A stretch of DNA of 64,000 nt from assembly GCA_020137815.1 (NCBI GenBank), contig CM035354.1, positions 7,373,987 through 7,437,986 on the forward strand, given 5' to 3'. Numbering within the stretch: position 1 is the first letter of the stretch; each line of letters starts with the position of its first letter. Under the pieces are notes generated by a model that ran no database searches, was not told the origin of the DNA, and saw nothing but the letters and a program-made list of their open reading frames with translations. The position numbers were made by a program, and so were the translations under genes. This document shows positions 53,578 through 64,000 of this stretch, piece by piece. The DNA is from Hormiphora californensis. Lineage: Eukaryota; Ctenophora; Tentaculata; Cydippida; Pleurobrachiidae.

Positions 53578-56500
53578 TTAGGTGGAGGATGAGGATGTAG
53601 GAGCACTGCTACTGGGGGGTCCTCCTCCATTGGGCGGCGGTGGTATGTGCAACACCTGTGGGAGAGAGAGGGGCTTGTAAAAAATATAAGTAGCAACAGG
53701 AAGAGATAGGAAGTGATCAAATATTGGGGTGAAACTTTTAAATTAGGTACATCTAGATGATAATGGTTGTACAATGTACATGTAGTATAAGAAAGAGGCT
53801 TTCCGTTACCTTGTGTATACTCCCGAATGCCAGGCACCTCAAACTATATTGTGCATACTCAATCAGTCTCTCCTTGTCCTCCTTCTCCACCCCCTCCAAC
53901 AAATTAGTGGGTGTTTTCTGCCAGGGGGCACTCAGGGTCTCCTCAAGACAACCACCCACTGACAAAACTTCAAGGAGACGTCGGAGAATGAGGGTTGGGG
54001 CTACATTCTTCTTTACATGTGCAAAGGTATGGAGCGCCTTGAAGACAAGCACTTGCAACGCTTGGATTGTCAGCAACTAAATAGGATGGGGGTGTTAGAA
54101 TCTTGTAGGGGATGGAGATAGTAGAGGGTATGGAACTCGTGTGAACTGTTTGTATTGGGGAAAATTAGCCAAATCTTCAATATACGGGGGCTCAATGTAC
54201 AATTAATATGTCGTCATTACTTCAATATACTCACAGATAGAGGGCAATCTGATTCCTGTCGGAGAGATGATATGAGCCGGAGGACAATAACGGCAGCTGT
54301 GTTAGGTTTCAGGTGCATTCTGTACCATCCTGCTTCGTTAACATCAGACATGGTCTCTAGGCAACACTTCCTATCTAGAACCTGGGGGAATAGAAACATT
54401 GTTACCAGGCAACACTTTCTATCTAGAACCTGGGGGAATAGAAACATTGTTACCAGGCAACACTTTCTATCTAGAACCTGGGGGAATAGAAACATGGTCT
54501 CTAGGCAACACTTTCTATCTAGAACCTGGGGGAATAGAAACATTGTTACCAGGCAACACTTCCTATCTAGAACCTGGGGGAATAGAATCATGGTCTCTAG
54601 GCAACACTTTCTTTCTAGAACTTGTGTGGGGGTTGGGGTGATAGGGGAGTATTTTCTAGTACTTGATATGGATATTGATACAGTTTAGAACTATGTTGTT
54701 AGTTACAATGCAGAATTTCCTCTGCGGGGTAAGAAGTAGATGATGTGATTGAAATATTAGGGGTGTTTGATTTCTCTAATGCTGTTGTCGAGTGTAGCTG
54801 ACTAGAATAATTAGGCAATGACAAGAATAGAGATAGAGAACAACATTATCCAGCTAACTAAATAGTAAGATATCATTACCTGAGCAGTAGCCGATATTAA
54901 TAATAATAATAATAATAATAATATTCCGCGCTTATATACCGCCCATACCCGACGGAAACATGTCAAAATATTGGCGATGTTCCGACGAGTCATCAGAGCG
55001 GTATATCCTAGAGTAAAAATATCGCACACGAACAATTCTGGTTGAAAAAGACAATATATGGAAAACCAAATTAACTGGACTTATCAAACTGGGGGAATAA
55101 CTGGTCCCATAAACCTGTAGATATAATTTTAAACACGCTATACTCACACCTGCTCAAAAAAGGATACCAGATAGTGATTTAATAACATGACTAGAGAGAG
55201 GATGACACTGATTGCCCGCAGACCCCACAACTACAACAAACATTACAACTCAGCCATGGGTTCCCCATCACCCACTCCAAATGCACCAACGAAGAGATGT
55301 GTTTTCAGGCGAGCTTTAAAGGTATCAACGTTGGGGATCGACCTTAACTCGAGGGGTAGCTCATTCCAAACAGCAGGCAGAAATACTGATAGTCTCCTAC
55401 GTCTCAATTTAGAATTGGCGTTGATACTGGTCATCTTGGGGTGTTTTAATCTGTAAGGATCAATAACACTAGTCATCCTTGTTGTCCTGGAGACTCCCCA
55501 GCTTTTATCAAGAGGAACCATTTCCTGGAGGTAACCTGGTGCTGTTCCATAGACTATCTTATAAGCGATTAGACAGGCTTTGAAGTCCAGTCTGTAGGAG
55601 ATGGGTAAAATATGACACTGCCTGAAGTATTCCGAGTAATCCTCTTGATGCCCATGGATGTTGAATATAAAGCGTACACAGGAGTTTAGTGTTTTCTGGA
55701 GCCCACCAAGAACTCGGGCCGGAAGTCCACAGTACAGAATATTACTGTAATCAATCTTCGATATAATCAATTGTTTCACCAACATTATCTTCGTTTGAAT
55801 ATCAAAACATCTGTGTAACTGCCAAAGATTCCGTAGTATCAGCCCACACTGTTTCCTCACATTGTTAACCTGTCGTTCAAGATTAAGATTGTGGTCCAAG
55901 AGTATTCCCAAGGTTTTCCCATCTGCTCCACTACATTCACTGGGGAAGATTTCCGTTCCTCCAAAGTTGATAACTGGATCGAAAGAGATTTTACTCAAAG
56001 AACTGCGCTTTCCAAGCAGGATGAATTCCGTTTTGGCCTCATTACACTTCAACCACTGCCCCACCATCCACCGCTTCACCTTCGCCAGACACTCCTCAAT
56101 ATCCACCTTCGTCCTAGACCAGCCAGTAGAATCCGTAGGAACCAGACTCACATAGAGCTGGGAGTCGTCTGCATATAACTTTATCCGGAGTCCATATGGT
56201 TCCACAATATCTTGCACAGCTTCAATGTAAAGTAGAAACAAAATAGGACCAAGAAGAGACCCCTGGGGCACTCCACAGAGTAAGGCCAGGGTATCCGAGA
56301 GACAATCACCAACCGAGACTCTAAAAGATCTGGAACTCAGGTAGCTCTTAAACCATTGAAGAGGATCACCATCCACTCCAAACCGTTTCTGCAACACCTC
56401 CAACAACTTTTCATGATCCACCGTATCAAATGCGGCACTCATGTCCAAACAGATCAGAGCTACAACATTTCCTTTATCCATCTCACCTAATACATCATCA

Positions 56501-59500
56501 AACATGCTGGCTAACAGAGTTTCGCAACTGTGACCAGCACGATAACCGGATTGATGCTTGCCCAGAAGTGAATTGCTTTCAAGGTACTCATTTAGCTGCG
56601 TGAGCACCACCTTTTCTAGGAGCTTAGAAAGGAATGGGATATTTGAGACAGGACGATAGTTACTGAGAGCTTCCCTATCTCCGTACAGATTCTTGATGGT
56701 AGGAATTATGTTAATTACTACTAATTACTACTAATTACTACTAATTACCTGTGCAGTAAGATCAGCCCGTGTCTCCTCCTCACTTAGTGTCGTGTTAAAA
56801 CCAAATGTCGGGCTTGTCAGTCTAACATTAACTGCTAACACAGGAGGGCTATCTCCCTTACTTTGTACCCTAAATCTAGTTCTCTCACACTGCAGCTCCA
56901 GAGTCATATCATCACGTGAGAAGAGCTCCTTGAACTTGGTAAACAAAGCATGGAGTGTTCCCTGTTGGAGGAGGGGGTGATTAGTAATCAATTAGTAACC
57001 AGTAGTAGGGAGTCAGTGATTAGTGATCAATTAGTAACCAGAAGTTAATTGGGAGGGGAGTTAATTAGCAATTAGTTATTTATTGGGAGGGGGGTTAATT
57101 AGCAATTAGTTAATTACATACCAGGGTTGGTTTCTGTGAACAGAGTACAGCAATGTCAGCATGTAGATTGTCACTCAACAGAATCGCCTTGGCTAAATCA
57201 CCCGTTTTGTGTAACTGAAAGAGATATGTGATATACATTTGGTACTAAACAAATGTCATATCTTGTCACAGACAGATAAATATGTTAGATAAAGATAGAG
57301 AGATATCGTGGGAAATGAAAACTAAGTCGATGGAATGGTACTTACAGTACTGATAACACTCGATGTTTTATCACCAGATTCAGCTACCTCCCTCAACTTC
57401 CCCTCTACATCAGCAACCAATGCTGCAAAGAATTGAGGTTAACATTATTGAACAAACTATCAAACAAAACTATCTCCTGACATCAGAGCGTGTAAAACAA
57501 AATTAACGACTACCTTTGCGCTTGCCAGTGCAGTGATCGTGTAACTATACAACTCTGTGGTTCCTCAATCACTAAAAACTAACTCTGTAAAGCTGCACAA
57601 CTTACTTTGTAGGGCCTCCAAGTGTTCCTCAGTGGGACTGACCATAGTCTGCTTCTGTATCACCAGGAACTCATCCAGTCTTGGACACAGGAACCTCCCA
57701 TTATCTTGTCTTGGCGGGGGTAGGTGGGGTGGGGGTAGGGCTGGTTCGGGTAGCCCCAACTTCTTACAACTCTCCCTTTCTTTCCTTAATCTCTCCTCGT
57801 ACTCCAACAATAGCTTCTTCCTCACGGTGTCATTTTGAGCCCAGGAAGACTGGTCGTTACCATGCCATTCCTCTTCAGCCCTCCACCGGTACTGTTCCCA
57901 AACCTGGGTAGTTTGGGGTTAGATAGGGGGTAAATGGTAATTAGGGGATAATTAAGTAATTATTTAGGTGGAGCCATGTACTGGTACTGTAATCAGCAGT
58001 CATTTTAGAAGGAGTTTTATTCACAATTACCTGCCAGCGGTTCTCAGCAAGTGATCTCCTCCTCTCTGCTTCCTCGGCCCTTCTTCTCGCTTTCTGTTCA
58101 GCCAACTTGTCCCTCTTATTGGGCTGCATTTCTACTCGGAGGGTGGGGTCGTAGTTCTTCTTATAGTTGAGACGGTGTCGACGACCTTTTAGGTGGAGAT
58201 CTTTCGCGAGATCATCGTTAAAGGTACAGTCACACATCCGACAATGGTAAATCACCTGAGAGAGATGGAGTAAGATGGAGTAAGATGGGGATAGGAGACA
58301 GGCCAGACGGGGTGAGAGAGAGAGGGGGGGGCGAGAGAAGGAGAAAAATAAAGTAAGTTGTTTCCAAAGTACCTTGGTAGATTTAGTAGAATCACTCCTA
58401 ATCTCGATGAGGTTTGCACCCACTATGGGTACAACCTGTTTTGCCTCCGTGTTCCCCGTGATCTCAGGTGCAGGTACCTCCTTCCCCAGCTCCTTGTAGA
58501 GCTTCTCAGCTTTGTAGTGCTTTACTCCTGATGAAGGGATAGTTAGGCTAGGGACGTGATTGGGATAGAAATTAGGGGGGTTAGGGCGGTTATATTAGGG
58601 GGAAATTAGGCAAAATTAGGTGAAGATTAGTGGAGAAATCAGTCTTTAGAACCTTGCTAGTTCTCTGCTTTGTTGGTCCTACAATTGAATGAGAAAGTAT
58701 TTACCTTTCATGTGAGCATTGAAAGTTTCATCCCCAGTACAGGTGACTTCACATAACACACATCTGCAGGAACGAGAAAGTGAAGGAAAAAGAGAACGAG
58801 TGAGGGAATAAAAAACCTAGAGAGACAACGAGTTTGAGAGAGAGATTTAAAGGTTACACAATACACATACATAACACCCACCTAAATGAAACCCTTCCTT
58901 CTCCATCTGGATCAGGTTCCTGTTTCTCCTGTTTACCCAGGGCCTCCCTCTTCTTGTGCCGCTGTCCCTCCAGGTGGTCTTTGTACGTTTTAATGCTCGC
59001 ACACGATACCTGTTTAGGATAAAGGTTAGAGTCATCAACATAAAATCGAGATTATGAAGAAAAACAAGCTCATTCCCACACGAGTGGCACACAAACCGGG
59101 GGAGGGTTGTCTCCTTACCTTGCATATTTCACAAAGGTGAATCTTCTTCACAAAAGGCACAATTCCCGGTCTTGACGATGCTGCTGGTACACTAGTATGA
59201 TTAGTAGTGCCACCACGTTTAAAACTCCCACCGGTTGCCATGCCACCACTACACTCCCCATTTGATTTCCTGTCCCGTAGTGAGAGAGCGGATATCCGAG
59301 ATTTGGTGGGCATGATATTCGGTTTGGGCATGGGTCGAGAGGGAGGTGGACGGCGGGGGTCCGGGGGAGGTGGCATGTCACTGAACTGGGTTTGGAGTGA
59401 GTCCAGGTGATCTGGGAGGAGAAAGAGAGAGGTCTTAGTATAGTGAGGCAACAAATTCGGGTACGATTTCTCATTTTGGAAAATGGGACTGGGATAACAA

Positions 59501-61411
59501 AACTCACAGGATGTGCGATGGTTACTATGGTTACAGGATACTCACGGGATGTGCGATGGTGGTGGGAGGGTGTTCCCGCGGTGGGTGTCGACATAGGTGA
59601 TGGTCTGATCATCTGCTGCTTAGTAGTGAACATCTGGTGTTGCTGTTGTGGCTGCTGGTGTTGGGGCTGTTGTTGTTGTAGTTGTACAGACGGGACACCA
59701 CCACCATGATTGAGGACCTGTAGAATTATTGGTGAAATTATTGTAAGCTTAAGAAGGGTGCAATTATGTTTGTCAAGATCAGGATCATTAGTACATCAGT
59801 ACTGACATTCCTTTCTTCTTGGCACCAAAAACTACTTTCATATTTATTATTTTCTAATAATCATTACCTGTAACCTGTTACTGCTATCAGCATGTGTCGA
59901 GTAACCATTAACCACATCTATTTTCTGTTGGAACCCACCACTACTATTCCTCTGTTGCTGTTGTTGTTGCTGTTGTTGTGCTGCTACAGCCGCCTGTTGA
60001 GCCGCTGCAACCTGCTGTAACTGGGCAACTGCCTGGAATTGTGCCATTTGCTCCTGGTACGCCTGGAGAGGGCGGGATTTATTGATTACATAATTAGGGC
60101 ATAATTACCAAGGCAACACGATTATTATTTGTACTTGAGTATGTTTATCAGTTTGTTTGTCTGTCTGTACCTAAACATGTTTGTCTGTTTGTATCTAACT
60201 TCCAAGTCCTAAACATATGTTTGTCTGTTCATGTGTTTGTACCTGGGCGTGCTTATAAAGAGCATTACTCTCGTAAGAAGCTGCTGCTGCTGGTAGTCCA
60301 CTGGCACCTGCCCCAGCCGCCCCGAATGTGCCAGTTCCAGTTGCTGTATTGTGGTACGGCGGAGACTGGTATCTGAGAGGAATGTGTGAGTCCAATTAAA
60401 CTATATCTGAATGAATTGATAAGGTGCTAATGAGAGTCCAATTAACACATTTGTATCTCAAAAATAAATAATGACAAACATCACCATTATATTAGAGCTA
60501 CCTACCCTCGCTGGAGAACGTTAGCGGCTGCAAGTTGTTGCTGAACCTGCTGCATAGATAGTGCCGCTGCTGCTGCTGCCGCTGAATTACCACCACCTCC
60601 CCCTGCACTACCGGCTGAGGGCTGGAGGTGGGACTGGGGTGTGTAATGGTGGGACTGGGGTGTATACAGGGTGGTTCCTGAACTGCCTTGTAGCGTCTGG
60701 AAGGCCTCCGTCTAGAGGGGGAACATGGGGGTTAGTGAGGTGCAAGATAGAGTGAAAAATGGGGCCGTTAGATAGAAGGAGAGAGAATTGTATATTTTAG
60801 GGTGCAGTGTGGGACAGCCAAAAGAGGAGTCACAATCTTCACTGTCGAGTTTGTACCCGACCTTTCTTCGCTTTCACTCAGATATATACTGAAAAGGGGT
60901 CGGGTACAAACTAAATATTAGACAAGTAATTATACTATCAACTAACCTGTCCCATGCCATAAGATATAGATGGTAACTGTTGGGTGTAGCACCCATATCC
61001 TGTCGAGTACTGGGTAGGTGGTGCAGAGGGGGAGGTATAAGAAGCAGCTGCTAGCAGTGCCCCACTATACTGTTTAGCTGCTGCTGCCGCTGCTGCACTT
61101 TCCTGATATGACGCTGTGTTGTACACCGAACCTGGAAGAGAGGTCTGGGATTAAACAACTTTGCAGATCTCTACTGCATCTGAACAACAGTACAGTTCCT
61201 TGCTATGTTACAACCCTCTTTATGTATTTGTAAAAAGGGGATGTTTTCTGTTGAGGGGTGCGGGGAGAGGGTAACCAGAAGGCAAACAATCTCTTCATGA
61301 TCTTGAAAGTTGAAACTTACCGAGGGGTCCGGTGGGTGAGGTGCTGTATGCAGCAGGTTGAAGTCCCGGCGTATATGTGTAGCTGTAATGTTGACCCGAG
61401 ACATTTGCCAT
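53578..61411 (-). CDS. ZFR: Zinc-finger RNA-binding protein ZFR (U1-type fingers and DZF domain)
   Basis: 18 exons, all phases closing, 1003 aa: 61321-61411, 60947-61131, 60506-60711, 60243-60372, 59868-60062, 59546-59717, 59119-59411, 58882-59009, 58705-58763, 58373-58527, 58031-58255, 57606-57903, 57346-57422, 57122-57214, 56749-56961, 54235-54381, 53810-54076, 53578-53655. The N terminus is Ala/Gln/Tyr-rich like vertebrate ZFR. Three C-x2-C-x12-H-x5-H fingers follow: C420 (CEICKVSC...HLEGQRH), C468 (CVLCEVTC...HMKGVKH) and C543 (CRMCDCTF...HLKGRRH). The DZF domain (about 690-985) includes LAKAILLSDN, VLDRKCCLETM and YAQYSLRCLAFGSIHKV. ZFR binds dsRNA and affects splicing; DZF mediates dimerisation with NF45/NF90-type partners. 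Human ZFR is 1074 aa. Intron 15 contains a LINE and unusual splice-site arrays. Confidence 0.95.
54361..54620 (-). repeat. Six 48-bp tandem units carrying the ZFR exon 16 acceptor
   Basis: Units start at 54361, 54409, 54457, 54505, 54553 and 54601, exactly 48 bp apart. On the coding strand each unit is a polypyrimidine-CCCCAG acceptor plus the first codons of exon 16 (VLDRKCCL). Five acceptors are intact; the sixth is degraded (CACAAG). The frame stays open across all units, so any acceptor gives an in-frame protein with added VLDRKCCLVTMFLFPQ-type 16-aa repeats. Confidence 0.92.
54897..56712 (-). mobile_element. 5'-truncated LINE in ZFR intron 15
   Basis: The reverse-transcriptase frame 55243-56610 (455 aa; readable upstream to about 56710 as NYRPVSNIPFLSKLLEKV) has HQSGYRAGHS, LDMSAAFDTVDH, GVPQGSLLGP and YADDSQLY. 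The YADD box and the 3' end, GGTATATAAGCGCGGAATATT followed by (ATT)n at 54897-54925, set it apart from the two FADD-box elements and suggest an L2/Crack-like group. The 5' break lies within the intron. It is inserted in the ZFR sense direction. The frame has no stops, suggesting a recent insertion. Confidence 0.88.
56713..56748 (-). repeat. Four 10-bp repeats of the ZFR exon 15 donor
   Basis: Directly after exon 15 the coding strand reads GTAATTAGTA three times and then GTAATTAACA, so the 5' splice site is tandemly repeated at a 10-bp period. Use of the inner donors would add an in-frame stop. Confidence 0.85.
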
Positions 61412-61628
61412 GCCTCTATAAAATATGAGGGGCTGTTATTTGTTCGCGAAGTGATATTGGAACGCAGAGCGCATGAGGAAAGAGTACTACACCGTTCTTC
61501 TGATTTGAAAAGGTGTGGTGCAAACGAGTCTGGTGTGTATCAACTCGGTGCGAAATATTTTTGAGTCGCCCGACACTGTGTGTGCGCTCCGCACAGAACA
61601 CATTTTTAGAATAAAAACAAAGTTAGTA

Positions 61629-61800
61629 CAGTCGGACCCCGATTTAACGGCCCCCGATTTAGTGGCACCCCGATTTAACGGCAGCCTAATCTTCCCCCGA
61701 TATAGAAAATCAACAGTATTTGACCCCGATTTAGCGGACACCCCGATTTAACGGACAAAACCCTTTCCCCCGAGGGTGCCGTTAAATCGGGGTCCGACTG
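61629..61800. mobile_element. 172-bp pogo-like foldback in the ZFR 5' flank
   Basis: Ends CAGTCGGACCCCGATTTAACGG and complement, TA on both sides, same terminal family as 12700-13576. The motif CCCCGATTTARCGG is repeated inside the left half. It lies about 220 bp upstream of the ZFR start codon, in the probable promoter. Confidence 0.85.
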
Positions 61801-61926
61801 TATCAACAATTCAATTTTGAGTTGAATTGTCGCTTTATAAAGAAGTTGTAAGGGGCAGAAAACTGATAGAGTACGTCAAACTTCCAAAATTATTTTAGTA
61901 GGTACATTAGGGTCGTGAAAAGTTCA

Positions 61927-61932
61927 TTTATT
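61927..61932 (-). terminator. Polyadenylation signal of the Pro/Arg-rich zinc-finger gene
   Basis: AATAAA on the minus strand, about 170 bp after the stop codon at 62102. Confidence 0.6.
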
Positions 61933-62101
61933 ATTTTCATATTTTCATAAACATTTCGCACCGTGTTGATCGAGCATTGCGCGAAATGGAGACAATTGAT
62001 AGAAAAGTATTGGATGTAAAAATAAAAAACGAATTAATATGTATACATCGATTATGAAAAAAGGAATACTTTAGTCACAAAGAGAAACAAGATTGGTTCC
62101 T

Positions 62102-64000
62102 TCAGTCACCTATAATAAGCCCCCTCTGTTTTAAGACCCCATAGTTCACTTTATAAGACTCAAAAGCACCATTTGCCTTAGCAATAGCGGTATTGTATTT
62201 GCTTAGACGAGGCTCAGGCATTTTCAATTTCGTAGTTTTCAAGTCACTCAACCTACACAAGAACTTGTTAATAGGGACCTTATTGAATCGAACCTGCTCC
62301 ACCACTGGTAAAAATGCGTACTTCATAATTTCAAATATTGCATGTGCTCTGATGTGTTTTTGAGTCTGTGAATGTCCCATAATCGTCACCCCTTGAAATG
62401 TGAGCATGAAGTAATCCCTACACAATTCGCACCAAATCATCTCAAATCGATACTGATCAAATGACAAGTTTTTAGGCTTGGAAATGATAACATGCCGATC
62501 AGATTCAAGGTGCAGGGTGTACAAGTCAAATGGCATGTTGACAATCATACAGTTTTTACAGTGCAACTTGCCAGGCTCCTCAGGAGGAAGAGTTCGGAAT
62601 CTTTCACACAGACTTTTATTTCTTTTTATAACTTCCGGCTCTGCCCTCGGTCGATGAGGAATGATACCAAGGATAGTCTGCGAGGCGAGTAATCCCTTAC
62701 AGAGATATGAGACCAGAAAATTCAGGTGTCTGTGGGTCAGCCTTGGATCAAACAAATCCACTTCCAGTTCACCTGTGAGGGGTATCACCTCTCGGCCTCC
62801 AAACAAAGGCGCCGATTCGCCTGATTCTGTTTCACCAGAAGCTACCATTTCCTCCAGGAAGCTATTTTTGTAACTCTCTGCAGTCCGGGAGAACATGTTG
62901 GAAAACCCATTGGATGGACCTGGTTTAGCTGCTGCCGGGGCCTCTCCTCCTGATCCCTCACTATTTGACCGTTTAATTGATTTCATAATGTCGGCAATAT
63001 CACTGAGTTTAGGGCTCTTAGATTGTTTCTCTTGTTGCCTGTAAGCGGGGACTACCGGTGGGGTTGCCGAGGCAGGGAGGTCAGGAGCCACATACTTGGT
63101 CCTCGGGTCAGGGTTGAAAGCAGGAGGGGCATCCTCTACTTCAGTAGGCTGTTGTGATGATTCTGGAGTTAAAATGGCAGGGCGTTTCGAATCTTCTAGT
63201 GTCGGATATGAAGCACGACGAAGAACAGGCTTTCCGTTTTGAGATGGTAGGAACGCTGGTCGGTGGGCGACCTCTTCATAACCATCATCATAGCCATCCT
63301 CAAAATACTCCTCTTCCTCCTCTTCATAGTACACCTCCTCCCTGTTGACCATCCTGGTAGGGGCTCTGGGACGCGGTAACCTGACAGGATACCTTTGAAA
63401 AGAAGGACATACTCCCCTAGGAACCGGAACTCTACCCCTAGGAACCGGACCTCTAACCGGAACTCCACCCCTAGCAACCGGAACACCATCCCTACCAACC
63501 GGAACTCGTATTCGAACCTTTCTCATCCGGGGACCTGGAACAACTTCCCCATGATGATTCTCCAGAGGTCGCCGAACCCTTACTAACCGGGGACCGTGAC
63601 CGGTAGGTGGAGGGGGACCGTGTCCAGGAGGTGGTGCTCTATACCTAACGACCTTCCTGATGATACGGCGAGGAGGAGGGTAGTCCTCTGGCGGCCAATC
63701 GTCGTCGTAGTCAGGTTGGAGAGTAGGCCTCGGAGGACGGTGAACCACTTCAGGAACCCTCGGTGGTGGGGTACCGTGATCAGATGATGGAACTCGTTTT
63801 CGAACCGGTCGGGGTTGCCAAGCACCAGCAGAGCTTGGGTCATGGTGTGGGGGCACTGCAGAATGGTGTGGAGGCACTGCAGAATGGTGTGGAGGCGCTG
63901 TAGATTGGTGTGGAGGCGCTGCTCTAACTGGCCTGACTTGGTGATCGGAATGATTCAGTCGAACGCATTTTCGAGGTGGCCCAGGCGAGTGTCCTTTGGG
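62102..64000 (-). CDS. Pro/Arg-rich protein with two U1/matrin-like zinc fingers (5' end outside window)
   Basis: An uninterrupted frame of over 630 codons remains open to the right edge; the apparent start at 63877 is a GTG, so the true start is beyond the window. The N-terminal part is proline/arginine/valine-rich with tandem APPHHS-type repeats (63860-63920) and PVARGGVPVRG-like repeats, then an acidic YYEEEEEEYFEDGYDDGYEE stretch. The C-terminal third is conserved-looking and globular: a finger C-x2-C-x12-H-x5-H (LHCKNCMIVNMPF...LHLESDRH), a second motif C-x2-C-x15-H-x5-H (IWCELCRDYFML...GHSQTQKH), then KYNTAIAKANGAFESYKV. Such fingers often bind dsRNA or snRNA. I do not recognise the family. 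No intron is visible over 1.9 kb, unlike the other genes here. Confidence 0.75.
   Translation of the reverse strand, partial: PKGHSPGPPRKCVRLNHSDHQVRPVRAAPPHQSTAPPHHSAVPPHHSAVPPHHDPSSAGAWQPRPVRKRVPSSDHGTPPPRVPEVVHRPPRPTLQPDYDDDWPPEDYPPPRRIIRKVVRYRAPPPGHGPPPPTGHGPRLVRVRRPLENHHGEVVPGPRMRKVRIRVPVGRDGVPVARGGVPVRGPVPRGRVPVPRGVCPSFQRYPVRLPRPRAPTRMVNREEVYYEEEEEEYFEDGYDDGYEEVAHRPAFLPSQNGKPVLRRASYPTLEDSKRPAILTPESSQQPTEVEDAPPAFNPDPRTKYVAPDLPASATPPVVPAYRQQEKQSKSPKLSDIADIMKSIKRSNSEGSGGEAPAAAKPGPSNGFSNMFSRTAESYKNSFLEEMVASGETESGESAPLFGGREVIPLTGELEVDLFDPRLTHRHLNFLVSYLCKGLLASQTILGIIPHRPRAEPEVIKRNKSLCERFRTLPPEEPGKLHCKNCMIVNMPFDLYTLHLESDRHVIISKPKNLSFDQYRFEMIWCELCRDYFMLTFQGVTIMGHSQTQKHIRAHAIFEIMKYAFLPVVEQVRFNKVPINKFLCRLSDLKTTKLKMPEPRLSKYNTAIAKANGAFESYKVNYGVLKQRGLIIGD

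Noticed and set aside
54361-54620. CRISPR-like array (regular 48-bp repeats)
   Set aside because: Direct repeats without unique spacers, inside a eukaryotic intron/exon boundary; the units are splice-site duplications.

Overview
The window looks like a compact, intron-rich animal nuclear genome. Every gene I could assemble has GT-AG introns, mostly about 50-500 bp. The proteins are animal-type: a TBC RabGAP, an SLC22 carrier, a GPAT3/4-type acyltransferase, ZFR and PNRC. Non-coding DNA is AT-rich, full of microsatellites, CR1-like LINEs and long foldback elements. A sponge or other early-branching invertebrate fits best (short introns, a small SRCR receptor, LINE ORF1 with a CCCH array), but this is inference. 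I see nothing prokaryotic or viral.

Layout. 0.8-2.3 kb: TBC-domain RabGAP (+). 2.3-9.1 kb: minisatellites, a 1.66-kb foldback and a 5'-truncated LINE (-). 9.2-11.9 kb: a five-exon gene (-) for a small SRCR-like single-pass membrane protein, assembled from splice sites. 12-19.7 kb: repeat desert with a TA-flanked foldback, GTAC palindromes and CT/GA arrays. 19.8-24 kb: SLC22-like transporter (-) with a hAT-like foldback in intron 1. 25-28.1 kb: glycerol-3-phosphate acyltransferase (-). 28.3-29.3 kb: last three exons of an unrecognised gene (-). 29.3-32.5 kb: about 3 kb of polypurine DNA, ending in a 1.8-kb A-rich tract. 35.0-35.3 kb: first two exons of a mitochondrial uL29m/mL47-like gene (-). 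35.6-41.1 kb: a LINE remnant, a small foldback and an intact two-ORF CR1-like LINE (+). 41.9-42.6 kb: an array of hairpins. 44.0-45.3 kb: a 1.34-kb foldback made of about 164-bp monomers. 46.2 kb: PNRC-like gene (+) behind a TATA/CRE/E-box promoter. 50.6-52.1 kb: a 1.48-kb foldback. 53.6-61.4 kb: ZFR (-), 18 exons, with a LINE in intron 15. 62.1-64 kb: open-ended gene (-) for a Pro/Arg-rich protein with two U1-like zinc fingers.

The genes are unrelated housekeeping or signalling loci, not an operon or pathway. The striking layer is the repeats. Several long palindromes with different ends share the same internal modules. In two of them (12.7 and 22.5 kb) the ends point to different transposon superfamilies (TA-flanked pogo-like versus 8-bp-TSD hAT-like). 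Arms of three foldbacks are built from roughly 165-180-bp monomers. A second highlight is ZFR intron 15: both its donor and its acceptor sit in tandem arrays, and the acceptor array keeps the reading frame.

Exon boundaries were read by eye from splice consensus plus frame continuity. For the SRCR, SLC22, GPAT, TBC and ZFR genes every phase closes, which is strong internal support but not transcript evidence.
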